Source: Gammaproteobacteria bacterium (GTDB taxonomy: Bacteria; Pseudomonadota; Gammaproteobacteria; GRL18). From it: 53,731 nt of DNA. Location: the NCBI GenBank assembly GCA_027012135.1, contig JALUZF010000233.1, positions 1 to 53,731 on the forward strand. The letters run 5' to 3'. The notes under the pieces were generated by a model, which saw nothing but the letters and a program-made list of their open reading frames with translations, was not told where the DNA came from and searched no databases. Below are positions 37,935 to 47,751 of this stretch, piece by piece (the stretch's first letter is position 1; the number at the start of each line of letters is the position of its first letter). Both the position numbers and the translations under genes were made by a program.

Positions 37935-38777
37935 ATGCCTGTAAAAATACTACAATGTGCAGATAAACAACTGACATTTGAAAGCTCTGTCATTATGGGG
38001 ATCTTAAATGTTACTCCGGACTCTTTTTCTGATGGCGGTCGCTATACCCATCTGGATAATGCTCTCAGGCAGGCTGAACAGATGTCTGCAGATGGTGCAA
38101 AAATTATTGATATTGGTGGTGAATCTACCCGTCCCGGAGCACAGCCGGTCACTGAACAGCAGGAGCTGGATCGGGTTATACCGGTCATAGAAAAACTGCA
38201 TCAAAAGCTGGATGTTGTTATCTCTGTTGATACCAGCAAGCCTGGAGTAATGCTTGAAGCTGCCCGGGCCGGTGCGGGTTTAATTAATGATGTTATGGCG
38301 CTTAGAGCTGATGAAGCACTGCAGGCGACACAGCAGACCGGTTTGCCTGTCTGTCTAATGCATATGCAGGGTGAGCCACGAACCATGCAGACCAATCCAC
38401 AGTACACTGATGTGGTTGCTGAGGTCAAAACTTTTCTAAAGCAGCGAGCAGAGCAATGCATTGCTCAGGGTATTAACAAAGAGAAGATTATTCTTGATCC
38501 GGGCTTTGGCTTTGGCAAAACACTGGCTCACAATATTGCCCTGTTTAAACATCTCGATAGTTTACAGGCATTGGGTTATCCGGTTTTAGTCGGTGTTTCG
38601 CGTAAATCCATGCTGGGACAGATCACCGGCAAAGCGGTTGAAGATCGTCTTGCCGGAAGCCTGGCACTGGCAACACTGGCAACGATTAAAAAAGCAGCGA
38701 TTATAAGAGTTCATGATGTAGCTGAGACTGTGGATGCAGTAAAAGTGGCGCAGGCATTAAGTAGTTACAATAATTGA
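37935..38777 (+). CDS. folP: Dihydropteroate synthase
   Basis: 280 residues. The signature GILNVTPDSFSDGG is at residues ~23-36, followed by IDIGGESTRPGA, DPGFGFGKT and GVSRKS. It joins p-aminobenzoate to the pterin diphosphate in folate synthesis. No strong ribosome site is visible. The normal next gene is glmM, but the feoAB cassette is inserted between them. Confidence 0.97.
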   Translation: MPVKILQCADKQLTFESSVIMGILNVTPDSFSDGGRYTHLDNALRQAEQMSADGAKIIDIGGESTRPGAQPVTEQQELDRVIPVIEKLHQKLDVVISVDTSKPGVMLEAARAGAGLINDVMALRADEALQATQQTGLPVCLMHMQGEPRTMQTNPQYTDVVAEVKTFLKQRAEQCIAQGINKEKIILDPGFGFGKTLAHNIALFKHLDSLQALGYPVLVGVSRKSMLGQITGKAVEDRLAGSLALATLATIKKAAIIRVHDVAETVDAVKVAQALSSYNN

Positions 38778-38828
38778 ATTTAATGCCAGATGGATGTAGC
38801 TATACTAATCCAGGCATGGATCAATAAA

Positions 38829-38840
38829 GTGAATATTCAC
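38829..38840. promoter_or_regulatory. Palindrome GTGAATATTCAC upstream of feoA
   Basis: A perfect 12-base palindrome lies 38 bases before the feoA start. It could be an operator, but it is not an obvious Fur box, and no -35/-10 pair could be assigned around it. Confidence 0.35.
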
Positions 38841-38877
38841 CTCAATATGGCCTTCCTCAAGAGGTTATTAATATAAG

Positions 38878-39354
38878 ATGTCGAACCGCAGTCATAATTA
38901 TCAGCCTATGCCGGGCAGCGAGTGCCTGATCACTGATCTGGGGAATGATCCCCAGGTAGCACAGCGTCTCGCACAGATGGGGGTTTTACCTGGCACACGG
39001 CTTCGGATAGTACGTCTTGCGCCTCTTGGAGATACTCTGGAAGTGGCAGTCGAGCAGGGGGAACTGCTGGCCCTGCGTCGGGATGAGCTCGATGCTCTGG
39101 GTTGCCAGTACCAGGTGCTGCCCCTCTCTCAGGTAGAGCGCTGGGGACCGGGACTCTATCGTGTGCTTTCCCTTGCCAACGGTCACACCTTTCGAGATCG
39201 AGTTGATCGTCATGGGATGGAACCTGGGAGTATTCTGCAGGTATTGCATCCCGGCCAGTGGCCACTTCGGGTAGAGATGGAGAAGAACGGAGAGTCTCTG
39301 ATACTGGGTCATGGCGAGGCCGTTAAGATTCTGGTAGAGCGTGCTGATGGCTAA
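38878..39354 (+). CDS. feoA: Tandem FeoA-domain protein
   Basis: 158 residues, about twice the usual single FeoA length. Two FeoA-like SH3 domains lie at residues ~8-75 (MGVLPGTRLRIVRLAPLGDTL) and ~82-156 (HGMEPGSILQVLHPGQWPL). It is a cytosolic partner needed with FeoB for Fe2+ import. It overlaps feoB by 8 bases. The pair is G+C-richer than the flanking folP and glmM genes by eye. Confidence 0.85.
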   Translation: MSNRSHNYQPMPGSECLITDLGNDPQVAQRLAQMGVLPGTRLRIVRLAPLGDTLEVAVEQGELLALRRDELDALGCQYQVLPLSQVERWGPGLYRVLSLANGHTFRDRVDRHGMEPGSILQVLHPGQWPLRVEMEKNGESLILGHGEAVKILVERADG

Positions 39355-41344
39355 GCCTTGTGTGACCGTAGCCCTCAGTGCTATTCCTAATACCGGTAAG
39401 ACCACTCTGTTTAATCGCCTCACAGGGGAGAACCAGAGCACCGGCAACTGGCCCGGGGTTTCAGTGGAGCGAAAAATCGGTCAGTTTAGCCTGGGTGAGT
39501 ATCAGGTGGAACTGGTGGATCTGCCCGGTGCCTATGCCCTCTCACCAGTGACAGAGGAGGAGAGGGTGGTGCGACATTACTTTTTGGATGACCCTCCCGA
39601 CCTGGTGCTTAATATTCTCAATGCGCAGAACCTCTACCGTGGGCTGGGGCTTACCTTGCAGATGGCCATGAGTGGCCTGCCTATGCTGGTTGCGGTCAAT
39701 ATGATGGATGAGGCAAAGGCTCGGGGTCTTGAACTGGATCTGGACATTCTTTCACAACACCTTGGCGTTCCAGTGGTGGGGATCTCGGCTCGCTCAGGTG
39801 AAGGTATCCCGGAACTGCAGGAAGCCCTGTACCAAATAATGCACCATCCTGAGACAGCGCATTTTCCACATATTTCCTGTCCACCAGTTCTGGAAGAGGC
39901 TGTAAAAGACCTGGTTCGACGCCTGGAGGCTTTAGAGGAAGGGCAGCGTCTGCGTCCTGACTTTCTGGCTTTTCGCCTGCTCGAAGTTCCTGCAGAGGCC
40001 CCAACAGAACCTCTGAAACAACAGGCAGACCAGTGGCGTCTGAAGATAGAGAAATCGCTCCAGACATCGGTGCCGGTTGCCTGTGCTAGCTGTCGTTTTA
40101 ATGCTGCCCGGGGCCTGGTACGTGAGGCGACTCATCAGCACCCACCGGGATCAGATGCCCGTAGCGAAACCCTGGACCGGGTGTTGCTGCACCGCTGGCT
40201 GGGTCTGCCGCTGTTTTTGATAATAATGGCTCTGCTGTTCCAGGCGATTTATGGCCTGGGTATGCCGCTTCAGGAATTGCTTGCACACGGCTTCGATGCG
40301 GGTGGAGCAGGGTTACGCAGTACACTGGCAATGACTAGCCTGCCCGACTGGCTGGTGAGCCTGCTACTCGATGGTCTATGGCAGGGAGTGGGAGTAGTAG
40401 TCTCCTTTTTTCCATTGATCCTGTTTTTCTTTGTTTTTATGTCATTGATTGAGGATAGTGGCTACATGGCCCGTGCCGCCTTTCTTATGGATCGTCTGAT
40501 GCATCGCCTTGGGCTTGATGGTAAGGCGTTTATCAACCTGTTGCTTGGGTATGGCTGCAATGTACCGGCAGTAATGGGAACCCGTATTCTTTCCAGTCGC
40601 TACAACCGGATAGTCACGATGCTGTTAATCCCTTTCACCCTGTGCAGCGCCCGTCTTCAGGTGTTTGTGTTTATGACCGGCATCCTGTTTACCTCTGCTA
40701 TGGCTCCCTGGGTGTTGCTGGTCCTGTACTTGATCAGTTTTGTTGTCGTAATCGCTATCGGGCTGCTGTTGCGTCTGTTTCGCATCACCGGACAACCAGA
40801 GCCTTTTATTATGGAGATACCGCCCTACCGTCTGCCGATCTTGCGCAGTGTACTGCTGCGTAGCTGGCAGGAGATGAAAGACTTTCTCTATCGTGCTGCA
40901 ACCCTGATCGTGGCAGGGGTGCTGGTAGTGTGGCTGCTGACTCATCTGCCTGTAAACCAGCCAGTAGCCGGTGCAGATACCTGGGCAGGCCTACTGGGAC
41001 GCTCGGTCTCACCCCTGTTTGAGCCTCTGGGAATCGACTGGCATGAAACTATTGCCCTGCTATTTGGTTTCATTGCCAAGGAGATTGTCATTGGTGCCCT
41101 GGCAGTGATTTATGGCGGAGCCGATCTGAGTGCACGGATTGCCAGTCAGGTTACTCCGCTGCAAGGACTGAGCTTTATGCTCTTTGTACTTCTCTATACG
41201 CCCTGTGTTGCTACTGTGGCGGCAATTCGTGCCGAATCACAAAGCTGGCGGATTACCTTCCTGAGTCTTGCTCTGGGTCTGGGCACCGCCTGGCTGGCGA
41301 GTCTGGCACTTTACCAGGGGGGGCGGGCTCTGGGATTCTCCTGA
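39347..41344 (+). CDS. feoB: Ferrous iron transport protein FeoB
   Basis: 665 residues from the ATG at 39347, shorter than the ~770 of E. coli. The cytosolic G domain has G1 AIPNTGKT (residues 12-19, with Ala where Gly is usual), DLPGAYALSP (G3), NMMD (G4) and ISARSGEG (G5). The membrane domain has GYGCNVPAVMGTR and the late YTPCVATVAAI motif. It imports Fe2+ across the inner membrane. The cassette interrupts the conserved folP-glmM order, which suggests acquisition. Confidence 0.95.
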   Translation: MAKPCVTVALSAIPNTGKTTLFNRLTGENQSTGNWPGVSVERKIGQFSLGEYQVELVDLPGAYALSPVTEEERVVRHYFLDDPPDLVLNILNAQNLYRGLGLTLQMAMSGLPMLVAVNMMDEAKARGLELDLDILSQHLGVPVVGISARSGEGIPELQEALYQIMHHPETAHFPHISCPPVLEEAVKDLVRRLEALEEGQRLRPDFLAFRLLEVPAEAPTEPLKQQADQWRLKIEKSLQTSVPVACASCRFNAARGLVREATHQHPPGSDARSETLDRVLLHRWLGLPLFLIIMALLFQAIYGLGMPLQELLAHGFDAGGAGLRSTLAMTSLPDWLVSLLLDGLWQGVGVVVSFFPLILFFFVFMSLIEDSGYMARAAFLMDRLMHRLGLDGKAFINLLLGYGCNVPAVMGTRILSSRYNRIVTMLLIPFTLCSARLQVFVFMTGILFTSAMAPWVLLVLYLISFVVVIAIGLLLRLFRITGQPEPFIMEIPPYRLPILRSVLLRSWQEMKDFLYRAATLIVAGVLVVWLLTHLPVNQPVAGADTWAGLLGRSVSPLFEPLGIDWHETIALLFGFIAKEIVIGALAVIYGGADLSARIASQVTPLQGLSFMLFVLLYTPCVATVAAIRAESQSWRITFLSLALGLGTAWLASLALYQGGRALGFS

Positions 41345-41510
41345 GGTCGCTACATATAATAAAGGTTTGCAGGATACTGGCTAATTTATGAAACCGGAAA
41401 CAGTGAAATACTGATATATGTAATTACTATAGGAAAAAATCAGCGTCTGGTGTATAACAGGATTGCATAAACCTGTAAAATCAGTTTATCAAAAAGATAC
41501 AATAATTAAG

Positions 41511-41542
41511 CCTGTGTTCATCAATAATCAGGTAGACACAGG
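41511..41542. other. Hairpin upstream of glmM
   Basis: CCTGTGT at 41511-41517 pairs with ACACAGG at 41536-41542. It lies 35 bases before the glmM start, in the 233-base gap after feoB. There is no T-run, so it is not a standard terminator. Confidence 0.35.
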
Positions 41543-41577
41543 TCATCAATCCGATTAATACGAGATCTCCACTATAA

Positions 41578-42918
41578 ATGAAAAAAAAATATTTTGGTAC
41601 TGACGGTATTCGCGGCAAGGTAGGGCAGAGCCCTATGACGGCTGATTTTGTAATGAAACTGGGCTGGGCTGCCGGACGGGTGCTGGCCAAACAGGGCAGG
41701 GGCAAAGCGGTTATCGGTAAAGATACCCGGATTTCCGGTTATATGTATGAATCAGCCCTGGAAGCCGGCCTGTCTGCGGCCGGGATTGACTGTTTATTAA
41801 CTGGTCCGATGCCGACTCCCGGTATTGCCTATCTGACCCGTACCATGAATGCCCAGCTGGGTATTGTGATCAGTGCCTCTCACAACCCTTATTATGATAA
41901 TGGTATCAAGTTCTTTTCTGCCGAAGGAACCAAACTGTCTGATGAAGTTGAGCAGGCAATTGAGGCTGAGCTGGAAAAAGAAATGGTGCATGTTGAATCT
42001 GCCGATCTGGGTAAGGCCAAACGGATTGATGATGCTTCCGGTCGTTATATTGAGTACTGTAAAAGCACCTCACCGTTTTTTATGGAGTTAACAGGCCTGC
42101 GTATTGTGGTGGATACTGCCCATGGTGCGGCCTACCAGATTGCCCCCAAGGTATTTAAGGAACTTGGAGCAGAGGTTTTTGCTATTGGCAATGAGCCTGA
42201 TGGCCTGAATATTAATAAAAATGTTGGTTCAACTCATCCTGAAGTGTTAATAGATGCAGTATTACAGCATCGTGCCGATCTGGGTATTGCCCTGGATGGT
42301 GATGCTGACCGGGTATTAATGATTGATCATCAGGGTGAAATTGTTGACGGTGATGAGCTGCTGTTTATTATTGCTATGGCTCGTCAGAAACAGCAGAAAG
42401 TTGATGATTTTGGTGTAGTTGGTACCTTAATGAGTAACCTGGGTATGGAAATAGCATTGAAGGAAGCCGGTCTGGGCTTTATTCGGGCTGATGTCGGTGA
42501 CCGTTATGTTATGGAAGAACTGCATAAACACGGCTGGAGTATTGGCGGTGAGTCCTCCGGCCATATTATCTGCCTGGACCGTACCACAACAGGGGACGGT
42601 ATTGTTTCTGCACTGCAGGTGCTGTCTGCCATGATAGGCAGTAGTAAGACCCTGAATGAACTTAAACAGGGCATGCAGAAATATCCCCAGCATATGATTA
42701 ACGTGCGTATCAGGGAAAAAGTCGATCCGTTTAGTTCGGAGCAGATTGTTAAGGCGGTTGAAGAAACCGAACAGCGCCTGGCTGATAAAGGGCGGGTATT
42801 ATTAAGAGCCTCCGGTACCGAACCGCTGATACGGGTTATGATTGAAGGTTCCGATGAACAGCAGGTACTTAAAGAGGTTCAGGAACTGGCGGATGTTGTA
42901 AAAACCGTGTTTGGCTGA
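41578..42918 (+). CDS. glmM: Phosphoglucosamine mutase
   Basis: 446 residues. The catalytic loop [12 protein letters not shown] has the phosphorylated Ser at 101. The metal loop DGDADR and sugar loop GGESSGH follow, and the phosphate-binding [12 protein letters not shown] is near the C terminus. It converts glucosamine-6-phosphate to glucosamine-1-phosphate for peptidoglycan and lipopolysaccharide precursors. It is followed by tpiA, the usual gammaproteobacterial order. Confidence 0.97.
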   Translation: MKKKYFGTDGIRGKVGQSPMTADFVMKLGWAAGRVLAKQGRGKAVIGKDTRISGYMYESALEAGLSAAGIDCLLTGPMPTPGIAYLTRTMNAQLGIVISASHNPYYDNGIKFFSAEGTKLSDEVEQAIEAELEKEMVHVESADLGKAKRIDDASGRYIEYCKSTSPFFMELTGLRIVVDTAHGAAYQIAPKVFKELGAEVFAIGNEPDGLNINKNVGSTHPEVLIDAVLQHRADLGIALDGDADRVLMIDHQGEIVDGDELLFIIAMARQKQQKVDDFGVVGTLMSNLGMEIALKEAGLGFIRADVGDRYVMEELHKHGWSIGGESSGHIICLDRTTTGDGIVSALQVLSAMIGSSKTLNELKQGMQKYPQHMINVRIREKVDPFSSEQIVKAVEETEQRLADKGRVLLRASGTEPLIRVMIEGSDEQQVLKEVQELADVVKTVFG

Positions 42919-43080
42919 AGAGCTGGCTAAAAAAGCACAGAAATACCGCCATATATCCTCATAAAATTTGATTTATCAGGGCAGTAAAGGTATCATTTCG
43001 CGCTGGATAAGAAGCCACTGGCCTGAATAAAAGCCCGGTGCTGAGAATCTTAAAAAAATATAAAGGAAGGTGAATAAATA

Positions 43081-43833
43081 ATGCGTACCCCATTAGTCGC
43101 TGGTAACTGGAAAATGAACGGCTCGCGTGCGAGCGTTAAAGAATTAATCAACGGTGTTGTCGACGGTGCTAAAGCCATCAACGGTGTTGATATTGCGGTC
43201 TGTCCTCCCTTTATATTTATTGCCGATGTTGTCGCTGTTACCGAGGGTACGAATGTGGCTGTCGGTTCACAGGATGCCAGCACTGAACTTAAGGGTGCTT
43301 TTACCGGTGAAACCTCAGTTGAAATGATTCGGGACTTTGGCTGTAAGTATGCCATTGTCGGTCACTCTGAACGTCGTACCCTCTATGGTGAAACAGATGA
43401 AATTGTCGCTAAAAAGTTCGGTGTGGTTAAAAATGCCGGTCTGATCCCGATTTTCTGTATTGGTGAAACCCTGGAAGAACGTGAACAGGATATTACGGAA
43501 GAAGTCTGTGCCCGCCAGATTGATGCGGTCTTTGCCGCTCATGGTGAAAATGCTTTTGAAGGTTCCGTCATTGCTTATGAACCTGTCTGGGCTATCGGTA
43601 CCGGTAAAACAGCTTCACCTGAACAGGCTCAGGCGGTACATGCTTTTATCCGTGCCCATCTGGCCAAACGTAATGCTGATATTGCTGAAAAAGTACAGAT
43701 TTTATACGGCGGCAGTATGAATCCCGGCAATGCCAAAGAATTAATGGGTCAGGGTGACATTGATGGTGGTCTGATTGGTGGCGCTTCTCTGAAAGCCGAT
43801 GACTTTCTGGCTGTCTGTGCAGCAGGTCAATAA
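43081..43833 (+). CDS. tpiA: Triosephosphate isomerase
   Basis: 250 residues. The active-site residues are visible: Lys11 in GNWKMNG, His95 in VGHSERR and Glu167 in AYEPVWAIGTG, with the flexible loop GTGKTA. It interconverts dihydroxyacetone phosphate and glyceraldehyde-3-phosphate. AAGGAAGG precedes the ATG. The next gene, secG, starts 46 bases downstream. Confidence 0.98.
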   Translation: MRTPLVAGNWKMNGSRASVKELINGVVDGAKAINGVDIAVCPPFIFIADVVAVTEGTNVAVGSQDASTELKGAFTGETSVEMIRDFGCKYAIVGHSERRTLYGETDEIVAKKFGVVKNAGLIPIFCIGETLEEREQDITEEVCARQIDAVFAAHGENAFEGSVIAYEPVWAIGTGKTASPEQAQAVHAFIRAHLAKRNADIAEKVQILYGGSMNPGNAKELMGQGDIDGGLIGGASLKADDFLAVCAAGQ

Positions 43834-43879
43834 TTAGAGTCTTACAGTAAGTCTTAATATACAAGTAACGAGAAAAAAC

Positions 43880-44260
43880 ATGCAAACAGTTATTCTGGCA
43901 ATACATATTATTGTTGCTATTACTCTTATCGGTTTAATTCTTATCCAGCAGGGTAAGGGTGCTGATGCCGGTGCTGCTTTTGGCGGCGGAGGCGGTGGTG
44001 CTTCTGCAACAGTATTTGGTAGCCAGGGTTCTGGTAACTTTATGACCAAAACCACGGCGATTCTGGCCACGATTTTCTTTATTACCAGCCTGTTTTTATC
44101 GTTTCTGTCTGGCAAAATCTCTGAACAGAAAGCTGAGTCTGTTGAAGTGTCCAACCAGGTGCAGCAAATTGAAGCAGAAGACAAGCCCGCCATGCCCGTT
44201 ACTGAAAGTGCTCCGGCAGAAACGACAGACAAGCCGGCCATACCGGTACCTGCACAATAA
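43880..44260 (+). CDS. secG: Protein translocase subunit SecG
   Basis: 126 residues. Membrane segment 1 is at residues ~2-20, the conserved loop LIQQGKGADAGAAFGGG follows, and segment 2 is at ~55-74. The C-terminal ~50 residues are an acidic Pro/Ala-rich extension. It assists SecYE protein export. tRNA-Leu starts 37 bases after its stop, so they may share a transcript. Confidence 0.96.
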   Translation: MQTVILAIHIIVAITLIGLILIQQGKGADAGAAFGGGGGGASATVFGSQGSGNFMTKTTAILATIFFITSLFLSFLSGKISEQKAESVEVSNQVQQIEAEDKPAMPVTESAPAETTDKPAIPVPAQ

Positions 44261-44297
44261 AAAGATAATAAAAACCGATAAAATAAAAACTGAGTTC

Positions 44298-44382
44298 GCC
44301 GATGTGGTGGAATTGGTAGACACGCTATCTTGAGGGGGTAGTGGCGCAAGCCGTGCCGGTTCGATTCCGGCCATCGGCACCA
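44298..44382 (+). tRNA. tRNA-Leu (anticodon GAG)
   Basis: 85 bases with a cloverleaf. The 7-base acceptor stem GCCGATG pairs with CATCGGC, then A and an encoded CCA. The D-arm has GGTGGAATTGGTAGAC. The anticodon loop is TTGAGGG with GAG. A long variable arm (typical of Leu) and the T-arm GGTTCGATTCC follow. The position between secG and nuo is conserved. Confidence 0.96.
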
Positions 44383-44385
44383 AAT

Positions 44386-44407
44386 TTCAGGTATTTATAA
44401 ACCTGAA
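44386..44407 (+). other. Hairpin 1 after tRNA-Leu
   Basis: TTCAGGT at 44386-44392 pairs with ACCTGAA at 44401-44407, starting 3 bases after the encoded CCA. It may mark the tRNA 3' trailer or a processing site. Confidence 0.55.
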
Positions 44408-44433
44408 TGCGAACTTTTAGCCTAAACTGATTT

Positions 44434-44454
44434 ATTCAGGTTTAATACCTGAAT
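44434..44454 (+). other. Hairpin 2 after tRNA-Leu
   Basis: ATTCAGGT at 44434-44441 pairs with ACCTGAAT at 44447-44454 over a 5-base loop. It repeats the arms of hairpin 1. No T-run follows. Confidence 0.6.
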
Positions 44455-44930
44455 GTTCTGTTTCAGGCCGAGCTTATACAGAACTTGATTTTAGTACACT
44501 TTATTAAAGTGCACTTTGTTTTAGTACAATGGGAGGGGTTTACGGGATCAGTATTTCGTTCCTATTGATGTCTATCAATAAGTTAGCAAATACTTCTATA
44601 ACTCCCGACAAACCTTCCTGATATGCTGCATATAAAAAGCGCAAAAGCCGGTTAAAAAGGCTTTTAATACGTTTAGATTTGGTTTAAAGTGTTACTCATT
44701 CAGGATTTGCGGTATCTTTTTTAAAAGTAGCGGATGTGTTACAGAAAGGTTACCGGTAAGCTGTAAATAATAGGGTCAAAAACCAAATACGTTTCAAATA
44801 GATATAAAAAGACTAAGTGCCAGTTATTGAAACAGCCCTTAAACTTGCACTTAAACGACATAATAATTCATAAATAATATTAGTGTCTGGCTAAATCAAA
44901 TTGCGGCCAGATTATGTAAGGAGCGCTAAT

Positions 44931-45287
44931 ATGCTTGAAAACTACCTTCCCGTACTGATTTTTATGGGAGTAGGTCTTCTGGTTGGAATCGGTATGACAG
45001 CAGCAGGTCTGATCCTGTCTCCACACAGACCTGATCGAGAAAAAAATTCCCCTTACGAATGCGGCTTTGAGGCATTTGAAGATTCCCGAATGAAGTTTGA
45101 CGTTCGTTACTACCTGGTTGCCATCCTGTTTATTATCTTTGATCTGGAAATTGCATTCCTGTTTCCATGGGCCGTGGTGCTGGACAGCATCGGTACCTTT
45201 GGACTGGTCGCTATGGCTATTTTCCTGGGTTTGTTAGTGGTCGGTTTTATTTACGAATGGAAAAAAGGTGCGCTTGAATGGGAATAG
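44931..45287 (+). CDS. nuoA: NADH-quinone oxidoreductase subunit A
   Basis: 118 residues from the ATG at 44931, with AAGGAG upstream. Three membrane segments are visible. The loop motif NSPYECGFE and the segment [19 protein letters not shown] are diagnostic. It is part of the membrane arm of complex I near the quinone site. It overlaps nuoB by 10 bases and opens the operon after a 548-base gap. Confidence 0.97.
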   Translation: MLENYLPVLIFMGVGLLVGIGMTAAGLILSPHRPDREKNSPYECGFEAFEDSRMKFDVRYYLVAILFIIFDLEIAFLFPWAVVLDSIGTFGLVAMAIFLGLLVVGFIYEWKKGALEWE

Positions 45288-45754
45288 AAGGAATACTTGA
45301 AGAAGGCCTGATCACCACCACAGCGGATAAAATGATTAACTGGGCCAGAACCGGTTCCATGTGGCCAATGACCTTTGGACTGGCCTGTTGTGCGGTAGAA
45401 ATGATGCAGGCCGGTGCTTCCCGTTATGACCTGGACCGTTTTGGTATTGTGTTTCGTCCCAGTCCCAGGCAATCGGATGTGATGATAGTAGCCGGTACCC
45501 TGGTGAATAAAATGGCACCGGCTCTGCGTAAGGTGTATGACCAGATGGCTGAACCTCGCTGGGTTATTTCCATGGGTTCCTGTGCCAATGGTGGTGGTTA
45601 TTACCACTATTCCTATTCAGTGGTACGAGGCTGTGACCGAGTTGTCCCTGTGGATATTTATGTGCCGGGTTGTCCGCCCACAGCAGAAGCTCTGCTGTAC
45701 GGTATTATCCAGCTGCAGAACAAGATTAAACGTACCAATACCATTGCCCGTTAG
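45278..45754 (+). CDS. nuoB: NADH-quinone oxidoreductase subunit B
   Basis: 158 residues. The Cys ligands of the N2 [4Fe-4S] cluster are visible: Cys37-Cys38 in LACCAVEM, Cys102 in GSCANGGG and Cys132 in PGCPP. N2 is the last electron carrier before quinone. The gene is translationally coupled to nuoA; 72 bases separate it from nuoC. Confidence 0.98.
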   Translation: MGIEGILEEGLITTTADKMINWARTGSMWPMTFGLACCAVEMMQAGASRYDLDRFGIVFRPSPRQSDVMIVAGTLVNKMAPALRKVYDQMAEPRWVISMGSCANGGGYYHYSYSVVRGCDRVVPVDIYVPGCPPTAEALLYGIIQLQNKIKRTNTIAR

Positions 45755-45826
45755 GCAGAAACCGAACAAGATACGTTAATACCCAATACGTCAATAGCTA
45801 ATACCAAATAAGTAGAGAAATACTGA

Positions 45827-46498
45827 ATGTCTCAATATTATTCTGAACTGTCTGAAAAAGTAACTGCCAAACTGGCCTCTATTGAGAGTGTTTCAGCTAT
45901 AGTTGCTCATGGTGAACTCACCATTGAAGTCAGCAAAGAGAATCTCATTGCCGTTTGTGAAACTTTAAAAACCGATCCGGAACTGGCATTTGATACGGTT
46001 ATTGATATCTGCGGGGTGGATTATAGTAGCTATGAAGGTTCAATGGCCTGTCAGACCCGCTATGCCTCGGTTTACCATTTATTATCCGTAACAAATAATC
46101 ATCGTATTCGTATCCGAACCTGGCTGGACAGTGACTTCCCTGTGGTTGATTCCGTAGTAGGGCTATGGAATGGTGCCAACTGGTTTGAACGTGAAGCTTT
46201 TGATTTACTGGGTATTCTTTATACCGGCCACCCGGATCTGCGCCGTATCCTGACCGATTACGGTTTTATTGGTCATCCTTTACGTAAGGACTTCCCATTA
46301 GTTGGGCAGGTTGAAATGCGTTATGACGCTAATAAACAACGGGTTATCTATGAGCCTGTAAGTATCGAAGAGCGGGTTAATATTCCAAGAGTGATCAGGC
46401 ATGACAACCGTTATGCAGAACGGGAACTGGCGGCCATGGCCCAGGAAGCCGCCGATGCCAGAAAGGCCGCAGCCAATGAAAGCGGGGATAAAGCCTAA
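45827..46498 (+). CDS. nuoC: NADH-quinone oxidoreductase subunit C
   Basis: 223 residues. The 30-kDa subunit signature ([20 protein letters not shown], then [14 protein letters not shown]) is clear. An Ala/Glu-rich tail ends the protein. It is part of the peripheral arm. It is separate from nuoD, sharing one base with its ATG, unlike the fused nuoCD of enterics. Confidence 0.97.
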   Translation: MSQYYSELSEKVTAKLASIESVSAIVAHGELTIEVSKENLIAVCETLKTDPELAFDTVIDICGVDYSSYEGSMACQTRYASVYHLLSVTNNHRIRIRTWLDSDFPVVDSVVGLWNGANWFEREAFDLLGILYTGHPDLRRILTDYGFIGHPLRKDFPLVGQVEMRYDANKQRVIYEPVSIEERVNIPRVIRHDNRYAERELAAMAQEAADARKAAANESGDKA

Positions 46499-47751
46499 TG
46501 TCAGAAATTCAGAACTATACCCTTAACTTTGGCCCTCAGCACCCTGCTGCACACGGGGTATTACGCCTGGTGCTTGAACTGGACGGGGAAGTTATTCAAA
46601 GAGCCGATCCTCATGTCGGTCTGCTGCATCGCGGCACTGAAAAATTGGCGGAAAGCCGCATTTATAATCAGAGTGTGGGCTATATGGATCGTCTCGACTA
46701 CGTATCCATGATGTGTAATGAACACGCTTACTGTATGACCATTGAAAAACTGCTGGATATAGAAGTGCCGGAACGTGCCCAGTATATCCGCGTGATGTTT
46801 GATGAAATCACCCGTATTCTGAACCACCTGATGTGGCTGGGAACCCATGCTCTGGATGTGGGTGCTATGACCATGTTCCTGTACTGTTTCCGGGAACGGG
46901 AAGATTTAATGGATGCTTACGAGGCCGTATCCGGTGCCCGTATGCATGCCTCTTACTATCGTCCCGGCGGTGTCTATCGGGATCTGCCTGACAGTATGCC
47001 GCAGTATGAAGCTTCTCAGTGGCATAACCAGAAAGAAGTAGACGAAATGAACAAAAATCGTCAGGGCTCCTTACTGGATTTTCTAAAAGATTTTACCGAA
47101 CGCTTTGAAGCCTATGTGGATGAGTATGAAACCCTGTTAACCAATAACCGTATCTGGAAACAGAGAACCGTTGATATCGGTTGTTTAACAGAGGAACAGG
47201 CTAAAGACCTGAGCATGACCGGTCCTATGTTGCGGGCATCCGGTGTGGCCTGGGATTTACGCAAAATGGAACCTTATGAAGTGTACGACAAACTGGATTT
47301 TGATATTCCTGTCGGCACCAATGGCGACTGCTATGACCGTTATGTGGTCAGGGTGGAAGAAATGCGCCAGTCCAATCGTATTATCAGCCAGTGTATTGAC
47401 TGGTTACAGAACAATCCCGGTCCGGTTATGCATGAAGATCATAAACTGACCATGCCCGAACGCATGGATATGAAACAGGATATGGAAGGTTTAATCCATC
47501 ACTTCAAGCACTTTACTGAAGGTTATATGGTTCCCGAAGGGGAAGCCTATTGCGGAGTTGAACATCCCAAGGGTGAATTTGGTACTTATATTGTGTCTGA
47601 TGGAGCTAATAAACCGTATCGTTTAAAAATCAGAGCTCCGGGTTTTGCACACCTTGCAGCCATGGACTTCCTGGTTAAGGGACATATGCTGGCAGACGTG
47701 GTCACTGTAATTGGTACACTGGATATTGTATTTGGGGAGATTGACAGATAA
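46498..47751 (+). CDS. nuoD: NADH-quinone oxidoreductase subunit D
   Basis: 417 residues. The 49-kDa subunit pattern is clear: [20 protein letters not shown] at the start, [11 protein letters not shown], and the end [15 protein letters not shown]-like region with DIVFGEIDR. It helps form the quinone-binding cavity with NuoB. Its stop shares a base with the nuoE start. Confidence 0.98.
   Translation: MSEIQNYTLNFGPQHPAAHGVLRLVLELDGEVIQRADPHVGLLHRGTEKLAESRIYNQSVGYMDRLDYVSMMCNEHAYCMTIEKLLDIEVPERAQYIRVMFDEITRILNHLMWLGTHALDVGAMTMFLYCFREREDLMDAYEAVSGARMHASYYRPGGVYRDLPDSMPQYEASQWHNQKEVDEMNKNRQGSLLDFLKDFTERFEAYVDEYETLLTNNRIWKQRTVDIGCLTEEQAKDLSMTGPMLRASGVAWDLRKMEPYEVYDKLDFDIPVGTNGDCYDRYVVRVEEMRQSNRIISQCIDWLQNNPGPVMHEDHKLTMPERMDMKQDMEGLIHHFKHFTEGYMVPEGEAYCGVEHPKGEFGTYIVSDGANKPYRLKIRAPGFAHLAAMDFLVKGHMLADVVTVIGTLDIVFGEIDR

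Larger units (their letters stand above)
44383..44930 (+). other. 548-base gap before nuoA, with two related hairpins
   Basis: No gene is visible between tRNA-Leu and nuoA. Two hairpins share the arms TTCAGGT / ACCTGAA, near its start. The rest is A+T-rich and must include the nuo promoter, for which I could not assign a convincing -35/-10. ACTTTATTAAAGT (44499-44511) is another palindromic patch. Confidence 0.5.

Noticed and set aside
38774-38806. Promoter TTGAAT ... TATACT before feoA
   Set aside because: The spacer is 21 bases, too long for a confident sigma-70 promoter.
45827-47751. Separate nuoC and nuoD as an anomaly
   Set aside because: Fusion occurs in enterics, but separate genes are normal in many gammaproteobacteria.
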